Positions 1 to 8,499 of a stretch of 64,000 nucleotides of DNA are shown here, in pieces; positions within the stretch are counted from its first letter, which is position 1, and every line of letters starts with the position of its first letter. The notes under the pieces are model-generated. The model was not told the origin of the DNA and searched no databases. It was given only the letters and a program-made list of their open reading frames with translations. Origin of the DNA: an uncultured Bacilli bacterium (GTDB lineage: Bacteria; Bacillota_I; Bacilli_A; RF39; UBA660); contig CALVKA010000003.1 of assembly GCA_944332475.1 (NCBI GenBank), forward strand, positions 1 through 64,000, in the 5' to 3' direction. Position numbers and translations under genes: made by a program.

Positions 1-23
1 TTGGGTAGAAGTTTTTTGATTAT

Positions 24-1118
24 TTAAAGGGCTTTCTTGAAATTTATATGTGTTGCTGTATTGACACCAAGATTGCAGGAATTTTGAAGTACTTGTAAAA
101 AGGTTTGGTCTCCATGACCTCCTGCTTTCCAGCATCGTAATGTAGAGCCATCAACATTTACACTTCCTGAATCGTAGAAATGGTCCTTATTTAAATTCAC
201 CACTCCTTCTTCTACGGCAGCAGACATAGTAATAATTTTAAATGTGGATCCTGGTTCGTAAGAGGCCCAAATAGGTAAGTTTCTACTCAGTGTTTCTTGG
301 GAATATTCTTGATAGTTATTGGGATCATAATCTGGTCGGGATGCCATTCCAAGTATTTCTCCATTATTGGGATTCATCACAATAGCTAAGGCCATATCGG
401 GTGAAAACATATCTACAATATTGTCTAATTCTCTTTCTAAAGATTTTTGAATATTAATATCTATAGTTAATGTAATATTCATTCCATCTTGTGGTTCTAC
501 ATAGACATCTGATAAATTTAGTTTATTACCTTTGGCATCTGAAAAGTATTTTATAGCACCACTTTTTCCTGTTAAATATTCATCATATTGTAGTTCTAAT
601 CCAGATAATCCTTGATTATCAATTCCTACATAGCCTAGGGCGTGGGATAACATGTTACCATATGGATAATTTCTTTTGGATTCTTTTACTAGGTAAACAC
701 CATCTAGTTTTAAGTTCGCAATCTGTTCGGCAATATCATAAGAAAGTCTTCTTCCTTCTGGATGTACTCTTTCAATTGAGGTTTCTTTATAGACATGCTC
801 TTTCATATCTTCATAGCTTACCCCTAATATATCTGCTAATAATTTGGTTGTTTTCTTTTTTTGTTTTATTTGATTTGGAATTAATACTAAGGAGGTCGTG
901 GTTAAGTTGTCTGCTAATACAACTCCATTTCTATCTAGTATCAATCCTCTATCTGCTTCTAATGGTAAATCTCTACTCCATAAGTCTTTTGCATATTCAT
1001 TTAGTTTTTCATAATCAATCATTTGAACATAAAAAACTCTTAAAATAATAAATATAAATAGTATTAATAAAATTAAAAATAGTATTTTAATGCGTTCATC
1101 TATTTTTCTTACAAACAT
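24..1118 (-). CDS. Class B penicillin-binding protein (SpoVD/PBP2-like), truncated in the transpeptidase domain
   Basis: Peptidoglycan transpeptidase of the high-molecular-weight class B type. Seen: one N-terminal membrane helix (about residues 10-30), a dimerisation domain with the ADRGLILDRNG motif (residues 55-65), and the start of the transpeptidase domain with the catalytic SxxK as STFK (291-294) and SxN as SCN (347-349). The reading frame stops at residue 364, so the KTG motif and roughly the last 200 residues of the family are missing. The last 14 residues after SCNLG do not look like the family. Neither other frame restores a PBP-like sequence before the window edge. The start has a GAGGTGG ribosome binding site. 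It could be SpoVD-like or PBP2-like; the missing C-terminus prevents a choice. It may be a pseudogene or an assembly-edge artefact. Confidence 0.8.
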   Translation of the reverse strand: MFVRKIDERIKILFLILLILFIFIILRVFYVQMIDYEKLNEYAKDLWSRDLPLEADRGLILDRNGVVLADNLTTTSLVLIPNQIKQKKKTTKLLADILGVSYEDMKEHVYKETSIERVHPEGRRLSYDIAEQIANLKLDGVYLVKESKRNYPYGNMLSHALGYVGIDNQGLSGLELQYDEYLTGKSGAIKYFSDAKGNKLNLSDVYVEPQDGMNITLTIDINIQKSLERELDNIVDMFSPDMALAIVMNPNNGEILGMASRPDYDPNNYQEYSQETLSRNLPIWASYEPGSTFKIITMSAAVEEGVVNLNKDHFYDSGSVNVDGSTLRCWKAGGHGDQTFLQVLQNSCNLGVNTATHINFKKAL

Positions 1119-1171
1119 AGTCCACCTCTAGTAGTTTTTATGCTTGAGATTGTGAAAATATTTCATTTCAA

Positions 1172-1194
1172 ACAAAAAAGAGCTATGCTCTTTT
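1172..1194 (-). terminator. Terminator after the MYG1-family gene
   Basis: AAAAGAGC / TAT / GCTCTTTT inverted repeat just past the stop codon at 1199, with a T-run on the minus strand. It separates the MYG1 gene from the downstream PBP. Confidence 0.75.
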
Positions 1195-1198
1195 GTTT

Positions 1199-2119
1199 CT
1201 ATTCTTTTTTAGGCTCCTCTTCGGTCAGTAATACTTTATCTAATACTTCATAAGCTGCTTCTTTCGTTTTGCATGTTACTAAAAAACGATTACTGTGACA
1301 GAAAGTAATGTCTTTAATACCCGATACTTTTTCTAATTCTTCTTGTTCTAGTCCTGCCCAAGATTCTGGAAATAGTAATCTATCAGTTTTATCTTCTAAA
1401 GATTTTTTGATGGTTTTAATACCATATCCTCCTCTATTAGATGGATACATGACAAATAAAATATGATTTCCTTCTTCACTTTTTAAAATTGTTTCTTCAT
1501 AAGGAAGATATTCTTCTAATTCTAGATAGTCTTTCGTCGTATTTTTTAGTTTTTCTAATACAATCTTTTTTGCTTTTGTTTTACCTATCACACTATATAA
1601 TGTTTCTAGAAAAATCATTTTTGCAAGTTCTACGGCTTTTATAAACTGAGTGTTTTCTGTTTCTGTACTTCCGTAGCTGGGGTTAAATAATTTTATAATA
1701 TCACTTAGTGTCTTTACTTTATAAGAGGCAGTAATTTCTGGGAAAATGCCATTATCAATGGCATCAATTCCTTCAATCAATTCTTTTTCCATACCAATAA
1801 AAACTTCCTCTATTTCTTCTATTCCTATTTGTTTTAGGTAATCTTTTCCAAATTCTCTAAATAATAGTCCAACGGAAGAATATTTAATGCCGTTTTCTCG
1901 TACTTCGGCATCTTCTTGGTGATGGTCATATTTTCCTCTGCCAATATCATATACCATTGTATCTTTTCTTATTTTGTCTTCTTCTACCTGTGGCACTCGC
2001 ATTAATACCACATCTTTTTTATATAAATCTAGAAATGCAGTTGCGAATACTTCGTCTGCGTGCATGGTTCCACTGTGTGTAATATATTTTGCTTGTTTGA
2101 TATCTGTAACTAATTTCAT
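1199..2119 (-). CDS. MYG1/UPF0160 family metal-dependent hydrolase
   Basis: Full-length 306-aa member of the MYG1 family, DHH-like proteins found in bacteria and in eukaryotic mitochondria. Seen: the N-terminal motif THSGTMHADE (about residues 15-24), a YDIGRGKYDHH metal-binding segment near residue 60, and C-terminal SWAGL and FCHSNRF motifs typical of the family. Eukaryotic MYG1 acts as a 3'-5' RNA exonuclease; the bacterial role is not settled. A TATAAT -10 element lies at 2143-2148, so the gene is probably transcribed alone between two terminators. The family call is firm and the substrate unknown. Confidence 0.88.
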   Translation of the reverse strand: MKLVTDIKQAKYITHSGTMHADEVFATAFLDLYKKDVVLMRVPQVEEDKIRKDTMVYDIGRGKYDHHQEDAEVRENGIKYSSVGLLFREFGKDYLKQIGIEEIEEVFIGMEKELIEGIDAIDNGIFPEITASYKVKTLSDIIKLFNPSYGSTETENTQFIKAVELAKMIFLETLYSVIGKTKAKKIVLEKLKNTTKDYLELEEYLPYEETILKSEEGNHILFVMYPSNRGGYGIKTIKKSLEDKTDRLLFPESWAGLEQEELEKVSGIKDITFCHSNRFLVTCKTKEAAYEVLDKVLLTEEEPKKE

Positions 2120-2160
2120 ATGTTCCTCTCTTTTCTGTTGCTATTATATCATAAGTTTTG

Positions 2161-2188
2161 TAAAAAAAAGAACAGAAAATTCTGTTCT
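2161..2188 (-). terminator. Terminator after the 985-aa coiled-coil gene
   Basis: AGAACAG / AATTTT / CTGTTCT hairpin (stem arms 2169-2175 and 2182-2188) followed by a long T-run on the minus strand, directly after the stop at 2194. Confidence 0.8.
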
Positions 2189-2193
2189 CTTGA

Positions 2194-5151
2194 TTATTTA
2201 CTACGTACTGTTTCCTTTTCTTCTTGTTTTGCTACAAAGTCTTCTACCATATCTGTTAGATCATTGCCATACCCTGTTCTTTTAGCATATCTTTGATCCA
2301 TAGTAGATGCTGTTTTAAAAGCAAGGCCTGCAGCCGTAGCGGCACCAATTAAGGTTGTCTGAAGGTCGCTTGGAAGGTTTTGTAAAGCTTGTACTTCTTC
2401 TACTGTTAAACCGGTTAAAGATTGTCCCATTTGAACCGTATCTACCATAGCTTGATTCATATCTATAATAGCCGTAGGGTTTTGCGATATAAACTCTAAC
2501 CCTGATTGCATAGCACCTAATTCAAATTGTGGATGAGTAGATGCATATTGTTCTAAAATCGGACGATATTGATCTACTAAATTTGTTAGTGTTTGTTGGC
2601 TGTCTGCAGCTACTTTTCCTACTTCTTGTAATGCTGCTAATTGGTCAAGTTCACCTGTTGCATAACGAGATCCAATATCTGATATTCTAGTTTGTGTCTC
2701 ATTATATATACTTTCTGTCATAGCGTGTTGTGCATCATCTGCGTTCCTATAAAAACTAGTTCCAAGGCCGTGACCCCAATCTCCTCCTGCTTCAATGGCT
2801 GAACTATCTAAACTCATTCTCTCTCCAGTATTTCCAAAATTAACTACGTCTTGTTGTGCTTGTGCTTCTTGACCTTTTCTAAAGACATCTGCTTTATCAT
2901 AAATACCTTGTCCAGCTTGGTGTACTTGTGACATTGTATCTTGATTATGGGCATTAACTGCATCTACTTGGGCATTATGTTCATCTACTACTTTTGGTGC
3001 TTCTGTCACGTGTGTTCTTATAGCATTGGCTGCAGATACTCCGGCACCTACCAAAGCAACTGTTGAGAACAAATCTCTTATAAACGGATCGTCTCTATAG
3101 TCAAGTTCTCCTACTAATGGTGAATAGTACATTCTACCAGTTGAGCGTTTTCCGAGTATACTATTGCTGATTTCTGTTTCTTTACTCTTTAATGTTTCGG
3201 TTTCTACAAATGCTCTCAATGCTGCCTCATCGTCGTGAGTTTCGCAAGCATCTTTTTCTCTACGAGACAATTTTGCTAAGGCCTCTTGAAGTTCGGCAGT
3301 AGTTTCATCATAATCTGGTACTTTGGCAAAACGTTTTCCTTGTAGATTCATTTTGCTTTCTGAAGCTTTTACATCTTCACTAAAACCATGTGCTCCTCCT
3401 GATAATTCATCATTTCCTTGAATGTATAATTCTCTTGTTTCGTGAACTAAGTCTGCTTTTCCTTTTAATAAAGCGGCTCTTTGTGCCGTCAAGGCTTCTC
3501 TTTTCTCAGCTGATAGAGATTTATCTGCTAGTTGTTTGTCAATGGTTTGAACACCGTTGAAGGTAGCTAATAGGGTTTGATAATTAGCACTGATTCGCTG
3601 ATTAATGCCTGCTACTGTTTTTCTGGCATCTTCTACTGCAATTTTTTCTCGTAATAGATCTTTTACTACGCTAGGTGTTTTTAAATCTTCGATTACTCTT
3701 TGTCCTCTATATTCTCTTCTAACTACATCAAGTTCTTCTTCACTAAGTTCATTGATTCTATCTCTGATTTCTTTTTCAACATCTTGTTGCTCTGTTCTCC
3801 ATAAATTAAATTTAGCTATTAGCTTTTTTGCACCTTTTATTGCTAATCCTACGACTGCTGGAGCAACATGTACTACATTATATAACCAGTTACCTGAATG
3901 TAGTTCCTCGCTAAATGATTTTGTTACTTGAATGTTAGCTGCTTTTAATCTCTTACCAGTTTTTCCTTTGATTCTTAGAGGCTTACCATCTTTGTTTCTT
4001 TTAACATAATCTAAAATTTCTTCTAATGTTCTTACTCTTTTCTTAGGTTCTGGTGTTGGTTCATCTTCTTTACTTGGAGGAAGAGCTGGCTGTTTCTTTT
4101 CTGTTCCAGGAGGAAGAGCTGGCTGTTTCTTTTCTGTTCCAGGAGGAAGAGCTGGCTGTTTCTTTTCTGTTCCAGAAGGAAGAGCTGGCGGCTCTTTTTC
4201 CGGAGTTGTTGGTTGTACTGGGTTATCTGTTTTGTTTGGCTCTTTTGCTGTTTTTTTCGTAGACTCGTCTACATTTGGATTCGCTCTATTTTTTCGTTTT
4301 TCTTCTTGTTCTTTTAAAATGATATCTCTAATTTCTTGTTGATACTCTTCTGGAAGAATCGCCCTTGCACGTTTAATTTCTTCTTCTCTACGTTCTTTTT
4401 CTTCGGCAATTTGATCTTCATCCTGACTATCTCTAGGGACTACTTCACTTAAGGCATTTAATTTTCTAATATTATCTAGCATATTGTTATATGCGGTTAT
4501 CGTTGTGTTTTGTTCTCTTAGTTGGTTGGTTGCTCTTTCGATATAATTCGTGATATTTTGACGTTCTCTTTCGTATTCTTCTTCACTTAATAGATTACGT
4601 GCTAATTGTAATTGTCGCATTACTTCGTTTAAGTGTAGAATCTCTTGCTGACTGGTTTGGATTTGTCGTTGCAATGCTTCTAGTTTTGTTGTCTCTGCTT
4701 GTTCTTGTGTAGGTTCAGATACTGACGGTGTTGTTGTTGGTTGAGACGCTTGGGTTTGGTTGGTTGTGTTTCTTTGTAAGACTTCACTTCTTGCTTGTGC
4801 AAGTAATTCTTCTGGTAAATTCCCAGATACACGTTGAATTTCTTCTTGACGAGCAGTGATTTCTCTTTCAATTTCTTCTCTTTCCTCATCGTCTCTAGGT
4901 TCTATATTTCTGATATCATTTATCGCATTCAAATTTGTTAAAACATTATTATAGTGTCTGTTTATTCTTTGATTTTCTTCTAGTCTTTCTTGTTCTGTTT
5001 CCAAGTGACTGTTGATATCAGCTAATTCTCTATTATATTCTTCCTCAGTCATTGTACTTCTTGCTTCTTCTAATTGTCTTCTTACATCGTTCAAATGGTC
5101 AATTTCATTTTGACTTTGTGTAATTAAATTTCTTATATCTTCTATATTCAT
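2194..5151 (-). CDS. Large coiled-coil protein with N-terminal duplication and proline-rich linker; function unknown
   Basis: 985-aa protein not recognised as any family. Residues 1-125 and about 157-283 are two diverged copies of one helical module: both contain HLN-(D/E)-V-x-RQL, a (T/S)EEEY-(N/E)-RE stretch, a YNN-containing helix and a PRD acidic patch. Next comes a Lys/Pro/Glu-rich linker holding three perfect copies of GTEKKQPALPP. The C-terminal two thirds is mostly helical with many Gln, Glu and Ala residues. No signal peptide and no clear transmembrane helix was seen; the stretch near ALVGAGVSAANAI is only weakly hydrophobic. The start has an AAGGGGATG ribosome binding site. It is followed by its own terminator. 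It could be a structural or surface-associated protein; I assign no function. Confidence 0.75.
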   Translation of the reverse strand: MNIEDIRNLITQSQNEIDHLNDVRRQLEEARSTMTEEEYNRELADINSHLETEQERLEENQRINRHYNNVLTNLNAINDIRNIEPRDDEEREEIEREITARQEEIQRVSGNLPEELLAQARSEVLQRNTTNQTQASQPTTTPSVSEPTQEQAETTKLEALQRQIQTSQQEILHLNEVMRQLQLARNLLSEEEYERERQNITNYIERATNQLREQNTTITAYNNMLDNIRKLNALSEVVPRDSQDEDQIAEEKERREEEIKRARAILPEEYQQEIRDIILKEQEEKRKNRANPNVDESTKKTAKEPNKTDNPVQPTTPEKEPPALPSGTEKKQPALPPGTEKKQPALPPGTEKKQPALPPSKEDEPTPEPKKRVRTLEEILDYVKRNKDGKPLRIKGKTGKRLKAANIQVTKSFSEELHSGNWLYNVVHVAPAVVGLAIKGAKKLIAKFNLWRTEQQDVEKEIRDRINELSEEELDVVRREYRGQRVIEDLKTPSVVKDLLREKIAVEDARKTVAGINQRISANYQTLLATFNGVQTIDKQLADKSLSAEKREALTAQRAALLKGKADLVHETRELYIQGNDELSGGAHGFSEDVKASESKMNLQGKRFAKVPDYDETTAELQEALAKLSRREKDACETHDDEAALRAFVETETLKSKETEISNSILGKRSTGRMYYSPLVGELDYRDDPFIRDLFSTVALVGAGVSAANAIRTHVTEAPKVVDEHNAQVDAVNAHNQDTMSQVHQAGQGIYDKADVFRKGQEAQAQQDVVNFGNTGERMSLDSSAIEAGGDWGHGLGTSFYRNADDAQHAMTESIYNETQTRISDIGSRYATGELDQLAALQEVGKVAADSQQTLTNLVDQYRPILEQYASTHPQFELGAMQSGLEFISQNPTAIIDMNQAMVDTVQMGQSLTGLTVEEVQALQNLPSDLQTTLIGAATAAGLAFKTASTMDQRYAKRTGYGNDLTDMVEDFVAKQEEKETVRSK
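4076..4174. repeat. Three perfect 33-bp tandem repeats inside the coiled-coil gene
   Basis: Units at 4076-4108, 4109-4141 and 4142-4174 are identical and a diverged fourth copy begins at 4175. Each unit is exactly 11 codons of the linker (GTEKKQPALPP read on the minus strand), so copy number can change without breaking the frame. Confidence 0.95.
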
Positions 5152-5165
5152 TTCTTTTCATCCCC

Positions 5166-5435
5166 TTACTTTTCTTCAGCAATTTGATTTAAAACATCTT
5201 GTACCATTTCTAGTTCTTCTGGGCTTGTAATATCCTCTAATATTTTTTTATCAGCAAGAGGATTGTAACTACTTATATAGATATTTTTTCTGCCATTTGT
5301 TCCAATACTATGATCTGTATATCCTACATATTGTTTTTGTAACTCTTCATTTTCAAACGTAAATAATATTTCACAATCTACTGGTTTTCCATCTTTCATG
5401 ATGGTTATTTTTCCTAATTCATCTACTATTTCCAT
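5166..5435 (-). CDS. DUF1292 family protein
   Basis: 89-aa full-length DUF1292 (UPF0473-like) protein. Seen: the E(I/V)LFTFENEE segment, the YVGYTDHS motif followed by KNIYISSYNP, and an acidic C-terminal helix with EELEMVQDVLNQI. These proteins are small, conserved in Bacillota and of unknown function; in other genomes one member sits beside the ruvX/alaS genes. It starts 14 bp upstream of the coiled-coil gene with an AAGGAGG site and probably shares its transcript. Confidence 0.82.
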   Translation of the reverse strand: MEIVDELGKITIMKDGKPVDCEILFTFENEELQKQYVGYTDHSIGTNGRKNIYISSYNPLADKKILEDITSPEELEMVQDVLNQIAEEK

Positions 5436-5464
5436 AACGTATCCTCCTTATTTATTGTATCACA

Positions 5465-6079
5465 CTATTCGTCTTTTGTAATCTTAATATTTACGTAATC
5501 ATCTTCCGATGGCTTTTGTCGTTGTGTTAATTTTAATGTATAAGTAATTTTTTCTTTGGTATCTTTGCCTAGTCTTTGGTCTGTAATTTCTGTTTTTCCT
5601 TGTAATAATTCAAAATTTTCTGTACTGCTATATAGTTCTACATCAATATCACTATCATCAGGCACGTTTATTCTCATTTTATAAGTCATTATTTTATCAT
5701 TTACTTTATCTTCGTCTATATAATTTGTTGTTTGAATACGATATTCTTTACTTTGATTTTTTTCTACATCATCCATATTAATTCTAATGTCAATTCCTGA
5801 AGATAATTCTTGTTCTGTAATTGGTACTTGAATATCATATTTATCTTTCTTACTATTTGCATTTTCTGTAATCATGATTGTTGCTAGAACAAAGACTACT
5901 ACACATAATACTAAAAAGATTACTAATAGTATTTTGGTTGTCAAATCTTTTGGTTGTTTTTCCTTCTTTGTCTTATCTATTTTCTTCGTCGTAGTATTTT
6001 TTCTTTTTACACTTTCTTTTTTGATTGGTTCTTTCTTTGGTGTTTGCTTTTTTGTATTTGATTTCTTTGTGTTTGCCAT
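5465..6079 (-). CDS. Single-pass membrane protein with lysine-rich cytoplasmic N-terminus; function unknown
   Basis: 204 aa from the ATG at 6079, chosen because AGGAGGAATAAC lies immediately upstream; the longer frame back to 6106 has no ribosome binding site and would run into the upstream gene. The first 45 residues are extremely Lys/Thr-rich (many KK and TKK pairs). One membrane helix follows (about residues 49-72) and then an extracytoplasmic domain of about 130 residues with alternating hydrophilic beta-like segments. No family was recognised. It follows the deaminase gene and probably belongs to the same operon. Confidence 0.72.
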   Translation of the reverse strand: MANTKKSNTKKQTPKKEPIKKESVKRKNTTTKKIDKTKKEKQPKDLTTKILLVIFLVLCVVVFVLATIMITENANSKKDKYDIQVPITEQELSSGIDIRINMDDVEKNQSKEYRIQTTNYIDEDKVNDKIMTYKMRINVPDDSDIDVELYSSTENFELLQGKTEITDQRLGKDTKEKITYTLKLTQRQKPSEDDYVNIKITKDE

Positions 6080-6089
6080 GTTATTCCTC

Positions 6090-6533
6090 CTAATACCTTT
6101 CACCATTATAATTTATAAACAAATCTTTGCAAGATTTATTTTCTAATTCTTGTTTTTCTAGTAATTGGTTTTTACCTGCTAGATATTGATAGATATCATC
6201 ATCTTTAAAGCCTGCGGCTTTAGCATCTTGACGGTTACTTCCATAATATACGGTTTTGATATTGGCCCAGATGATTGCTGATAAACACATAGGACAAGGT
6301 TCACAAGTACTATATATAGTACAATTACTTAAATCTTTTGCGTTCAATATTTGGCAAGCTTTTCTAATGGCTTCTATTTCTGCATGTGCTGTTGGATCAT
6401 TCTTTTTTAATACTTCGTTATGAGCCTTTGCAATTACTTTTCCATTTTTATCTATTATAACAGCACCAAAGGGGCCACCTTCTTTTTGGTTCGTCCCTTT
6501 TTTTGCTTCTTCTACAGCCTCTTCTAAATACAT
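6090..6533 (-). CDS. guaD: Guanine deaminase (cytidine-deaminase fold)
   Basis: 147-aa zinc deaminase that converts guanine to xanthine in purine catabolism or salvage. Seen: GGPFGAVI near residue 20, the zinc-ligand and proton-shuttle motif TAHAEIEAIR (His and catalytic Glu), and the second zinc motif CEPCPMC. The guanine-deaminase-type C-terminal block AAGFKDDDIY favours this call over the tRNA adenosine deaminase TadA, which has the same two zinc motifs. AGGAGGAAACACG precedes the start. The gene is 11 bp downstream of an unrelated secreted protein, so its position after the division cluster says little about function. Confidence 0.85.
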   Translation of the reverse strand: MYLEEAVEEAKKGTNQKEGGPFGAVIIDKNGKVIAKAHNEVLKKNDPTAHAEIEAIRKACQILNAKDLSNCTIYSTCEPCPMCLSAIIWANIKTVYYGSNRQDAKAAGFKDDDIYQYLAGKNQLLEKQELENKSCKDLFINYNGERY

Positions 6534-6544
6534 CGTGTTTCCTC

Positions 6545-7870
6545 CTAACTCATTAACTGAGTCAAAGCAGTTATTAGTTTTTGACTCAATAAATCTGACT
6601 CTGTTCCTGTTAGTGTGCTTGCTAGAACAGAGGTCGATGTATCTTCTTCTATGTTTGTGTCACTTGTCGTAGTTGTATCTAATGTAATGGTTCCGTTTAA
6701 TAGCATTGTATTTTGGCTTGATATATTTAGAGTTATTGTTGTGCTACTATCATAAGAGGTCCCCTTTTTCACATTGGTCATTTGTGTATTATAGCCAAAA
6801 TCCATACTCATTGTATCTGTTGTTACATTGGCAATGATATCGTAGTTGGTACTTGTTTTACTAATTGAGACACTTCCAATGGTTGTGTTTTCTTCGTCTG
6901 TAATCGTTATGTCTGTTTTATCATTTGTTGTTGTAATTGTGAACCTTGTTGTACTATCGTTTTGTGTGATTTCTATCATTTTATTTCCATTGGCGATTGA
7001 ATAAGAAAGAGTTGTGCCATCTTCCATATTTAATTCATAACGTTCTACTTGAGTTGAGATTTTATTCAAATAAATATGAAGTTGAATTGTTCCAATTCCT
7101 TTTATTTGATCTTTTGTAATTTTTGTATCAGCAAAATTTTGATTATATCCTGTCATAATTTGATTGGCTTTCGTATCTTTTTTTAAATCTTCTAATACGT
7201 TGTTTCCTAATTGCAATAAATCATCTTCTGTCAAGGTGATTGTTACTACTTTATAATTATCTTCATAAGTTGTAGATAAATAGCTATCTTCTATATTATC
7301 TTTTACTGATTCTGTTACTTTTTCTATGATATAGTTTAGATTTTCGTTAGTTGTTGTTGCAGAATTTAAAGATTCAAAATAATTGTTGTTTCCATTATTT
7401 ACATATGTAGATGTTACTCCGTCAATATAATAATATTCTGTTGCGTCTTCTACTAAATATCTTGTACTAAATAAGTTTTGTCCATTTAAAGTACTATTAT
7501 AATTTATAAATAGTCGTTTATTCTCTTTGTCTTGTACTACTGCAATGTTATTTTGTGTATTGCTTAAATTTCTAAATAGATTGGCAATGGTTGCATATGA
7601 TGGATCTGTTGTTGATAGACCTTGAAAATAATCACTTTGTAAGTCTATTTTCAATGTTCCTGTCGTACTATAATTTTCTTCCAGTCCAGTTTCTTGTCTA
7701 TTTGCAAGTATTTGCGTGGCATTTTCTCCCATTTCTTTAATGACTGTTTGTGCTACATACTTGGGAGAAGTGAAATATGTTAAGACCCCTCCACCTGCTA
7801 ATAAAGCAATACTTAAAAGAATTAAAACTACAACTAGTTTATGTCCTCTCTTTTTTTCTTTCTTTTCCAT
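6545..7870 (-). CDS. Membrane-anchored Ser/Thr-rich extracytoplasmic protein; function unknown
   Basis: 441 aa from the ATG at 7870, which has an AGGAGTGGG site; the frame extends upstream to 7987 but that stretch is the T-rich tail of a terminator. After a KEKKRGHK start there is a single membrane helix (about residues 11-30), then a long exported domain very rich in Thr, Ser, Asn and Asp, with many short alternating strands. The composition is typical of surface or cell-wall-associated proteins. No catalytic motif or LPXTG anchor was seen. It lies downstream of the division genes and of two other exported proteins. Confidence 0.72.
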   Translation of the reverse strand: MEKKEKKRGHKLVVVLILLSIALLAGGGVLTYFTSPKYVAQTVIKEMGENATQILANRQETGLEENYSTTGTLKIDLQSDYFQGLSTTDPSYATIANLFRNLSNTQNNIAVVQDKENKRLFINYNSTLNGQNLFSTRYLVEDATEYYYIDGVTSTYVNNGNNNYFESLNSATTTNENLNYIIEKVTESVKDNIEDSYLSTTYEDNYKVVTITLTEDDLLQLGNNVLEDLKKDTKANQIMTGYNQNFADTKITKDQIKGIGTIQLHIYLNKISTQVERYELNMEDGTTLSYSIANGNKMIEITQNDSTTRFTITTTNDKTDITITDEENTTIGSVSISKTSTNYDIIANVTTDTMSMDFGYNTQMTNVKKGTSYDSSTTITLNISSQNTMLLNGTITLDTTTTSDTNIEEDTSTSVLASTLTGTESDLLSQKLITALTQLMS

Positions 7871-7960
7871 TCGTCTACCCACTCCTATTATCTTCATTAT
7901 AACAAAGATGTTTTTTATTGTCGATAAAAATAATTTTTTTTCCTTTATTTTACAAAAAAA

Positions 7961-7979
7961 GCTCCATTTGGAGCTTATT
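7961..7979 (-). terminator. Terminator after the 174-aa exported protein gene
   Basis: AAGCTCC / AAAT / GGAGCTT-type hairpin containing the stop region of the upstream gene, followed by seven T residues on the minus strand. It ends the division-cluster transcript that starts at mraZ. Confidence 0.72.
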
Positions 7980-8499
7980 GTATACAAGATGTTAAGATAC
8001 TTACTTCATAAGGGACTGTTCTTTTTATTGCTTGACCACTACTTGAAAATTCTGCAGTTATGGTTAGGTTTATTTCTTCTCCAGGATTTAGTTCTTGGTT
8101 GATAATATCATTGTGGTTGATGATGACAGGCAAAATAGAATTGGCTTGATTATTATCGCTTAAATAGTCTGGGCTTTCTGCCAATCCATCTATTTTGGCT
8201 TTCAAATTGCCATTGTTTTTGATAGTAATAATATAAGTTAGTGTATCATTTGGCGTTGATAATTGAAAGGAGAAATTAGCTGTTTTACCATTATTGGTAA
8301 TACTTGCCTCTCCAGTAGGAAGTACTGTTCCGCCTCGAATTGCGGTACCTTGCTGGATATTTACGATTTCTACGTCATAGATATTTTCTTCTTGATCTGC
8401 TAAACGCATGGAAATCAATGTAAATCCTACACTTAATAAAATTATCGTGATACATAATATCATTATAATTAAGTTTTTATTTTTTACTAATTTTTTCAT
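7975..8499 (-). CDS. Exported protein with one N-terminal helix; function unknown
   Basis: 174 aa from the ATG at 8499, preceded by GAGGGG and overlapping the stop of the upstream gene as ATGA, so the two are translationally coupled. Residues about 10-30 form one membrane helix or uncleaved signal. The remainder looks like one immunoglobulin-like or CARDB-like beta domain: it contains GEASITNNGKTANF and YIITIKNNGNLKAKI, the alternating pattern of cell-surface adhesive or scaffold domains. It is last in a run beginning at mraZ. A role at the septum or wall is only suggested by position. Confidence 0.72.
   Translation of the reverse strand: MKKLVKNKNLIIMILCITIILLSVGFTLISMRLADQEENIYDVEIVNIQQGTAIRGGTVLPTGEASITNNGKTANFSFQLSTPNDTLTYIITIKNNGNLKAKIDGLAESPDYLSDNNQANSILPVIINHNDIINQELNPGEEINLTITAEFSSSGQAIKRTVPYEVSILTSCIQ

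Noticed and set aside
4053..4262. Tandem repeat as a possible CRISPR array
   Set aside because: The 33-bp units are directly adjacent without spacers and are in-frame codons of a protein linker.
6090..6533. tRNA adenosine deaminase TadA
   Set aside because: Zinc motifs fit, but GGPFGAVI and AAGFKDDDIY are guanine-deaminase features.
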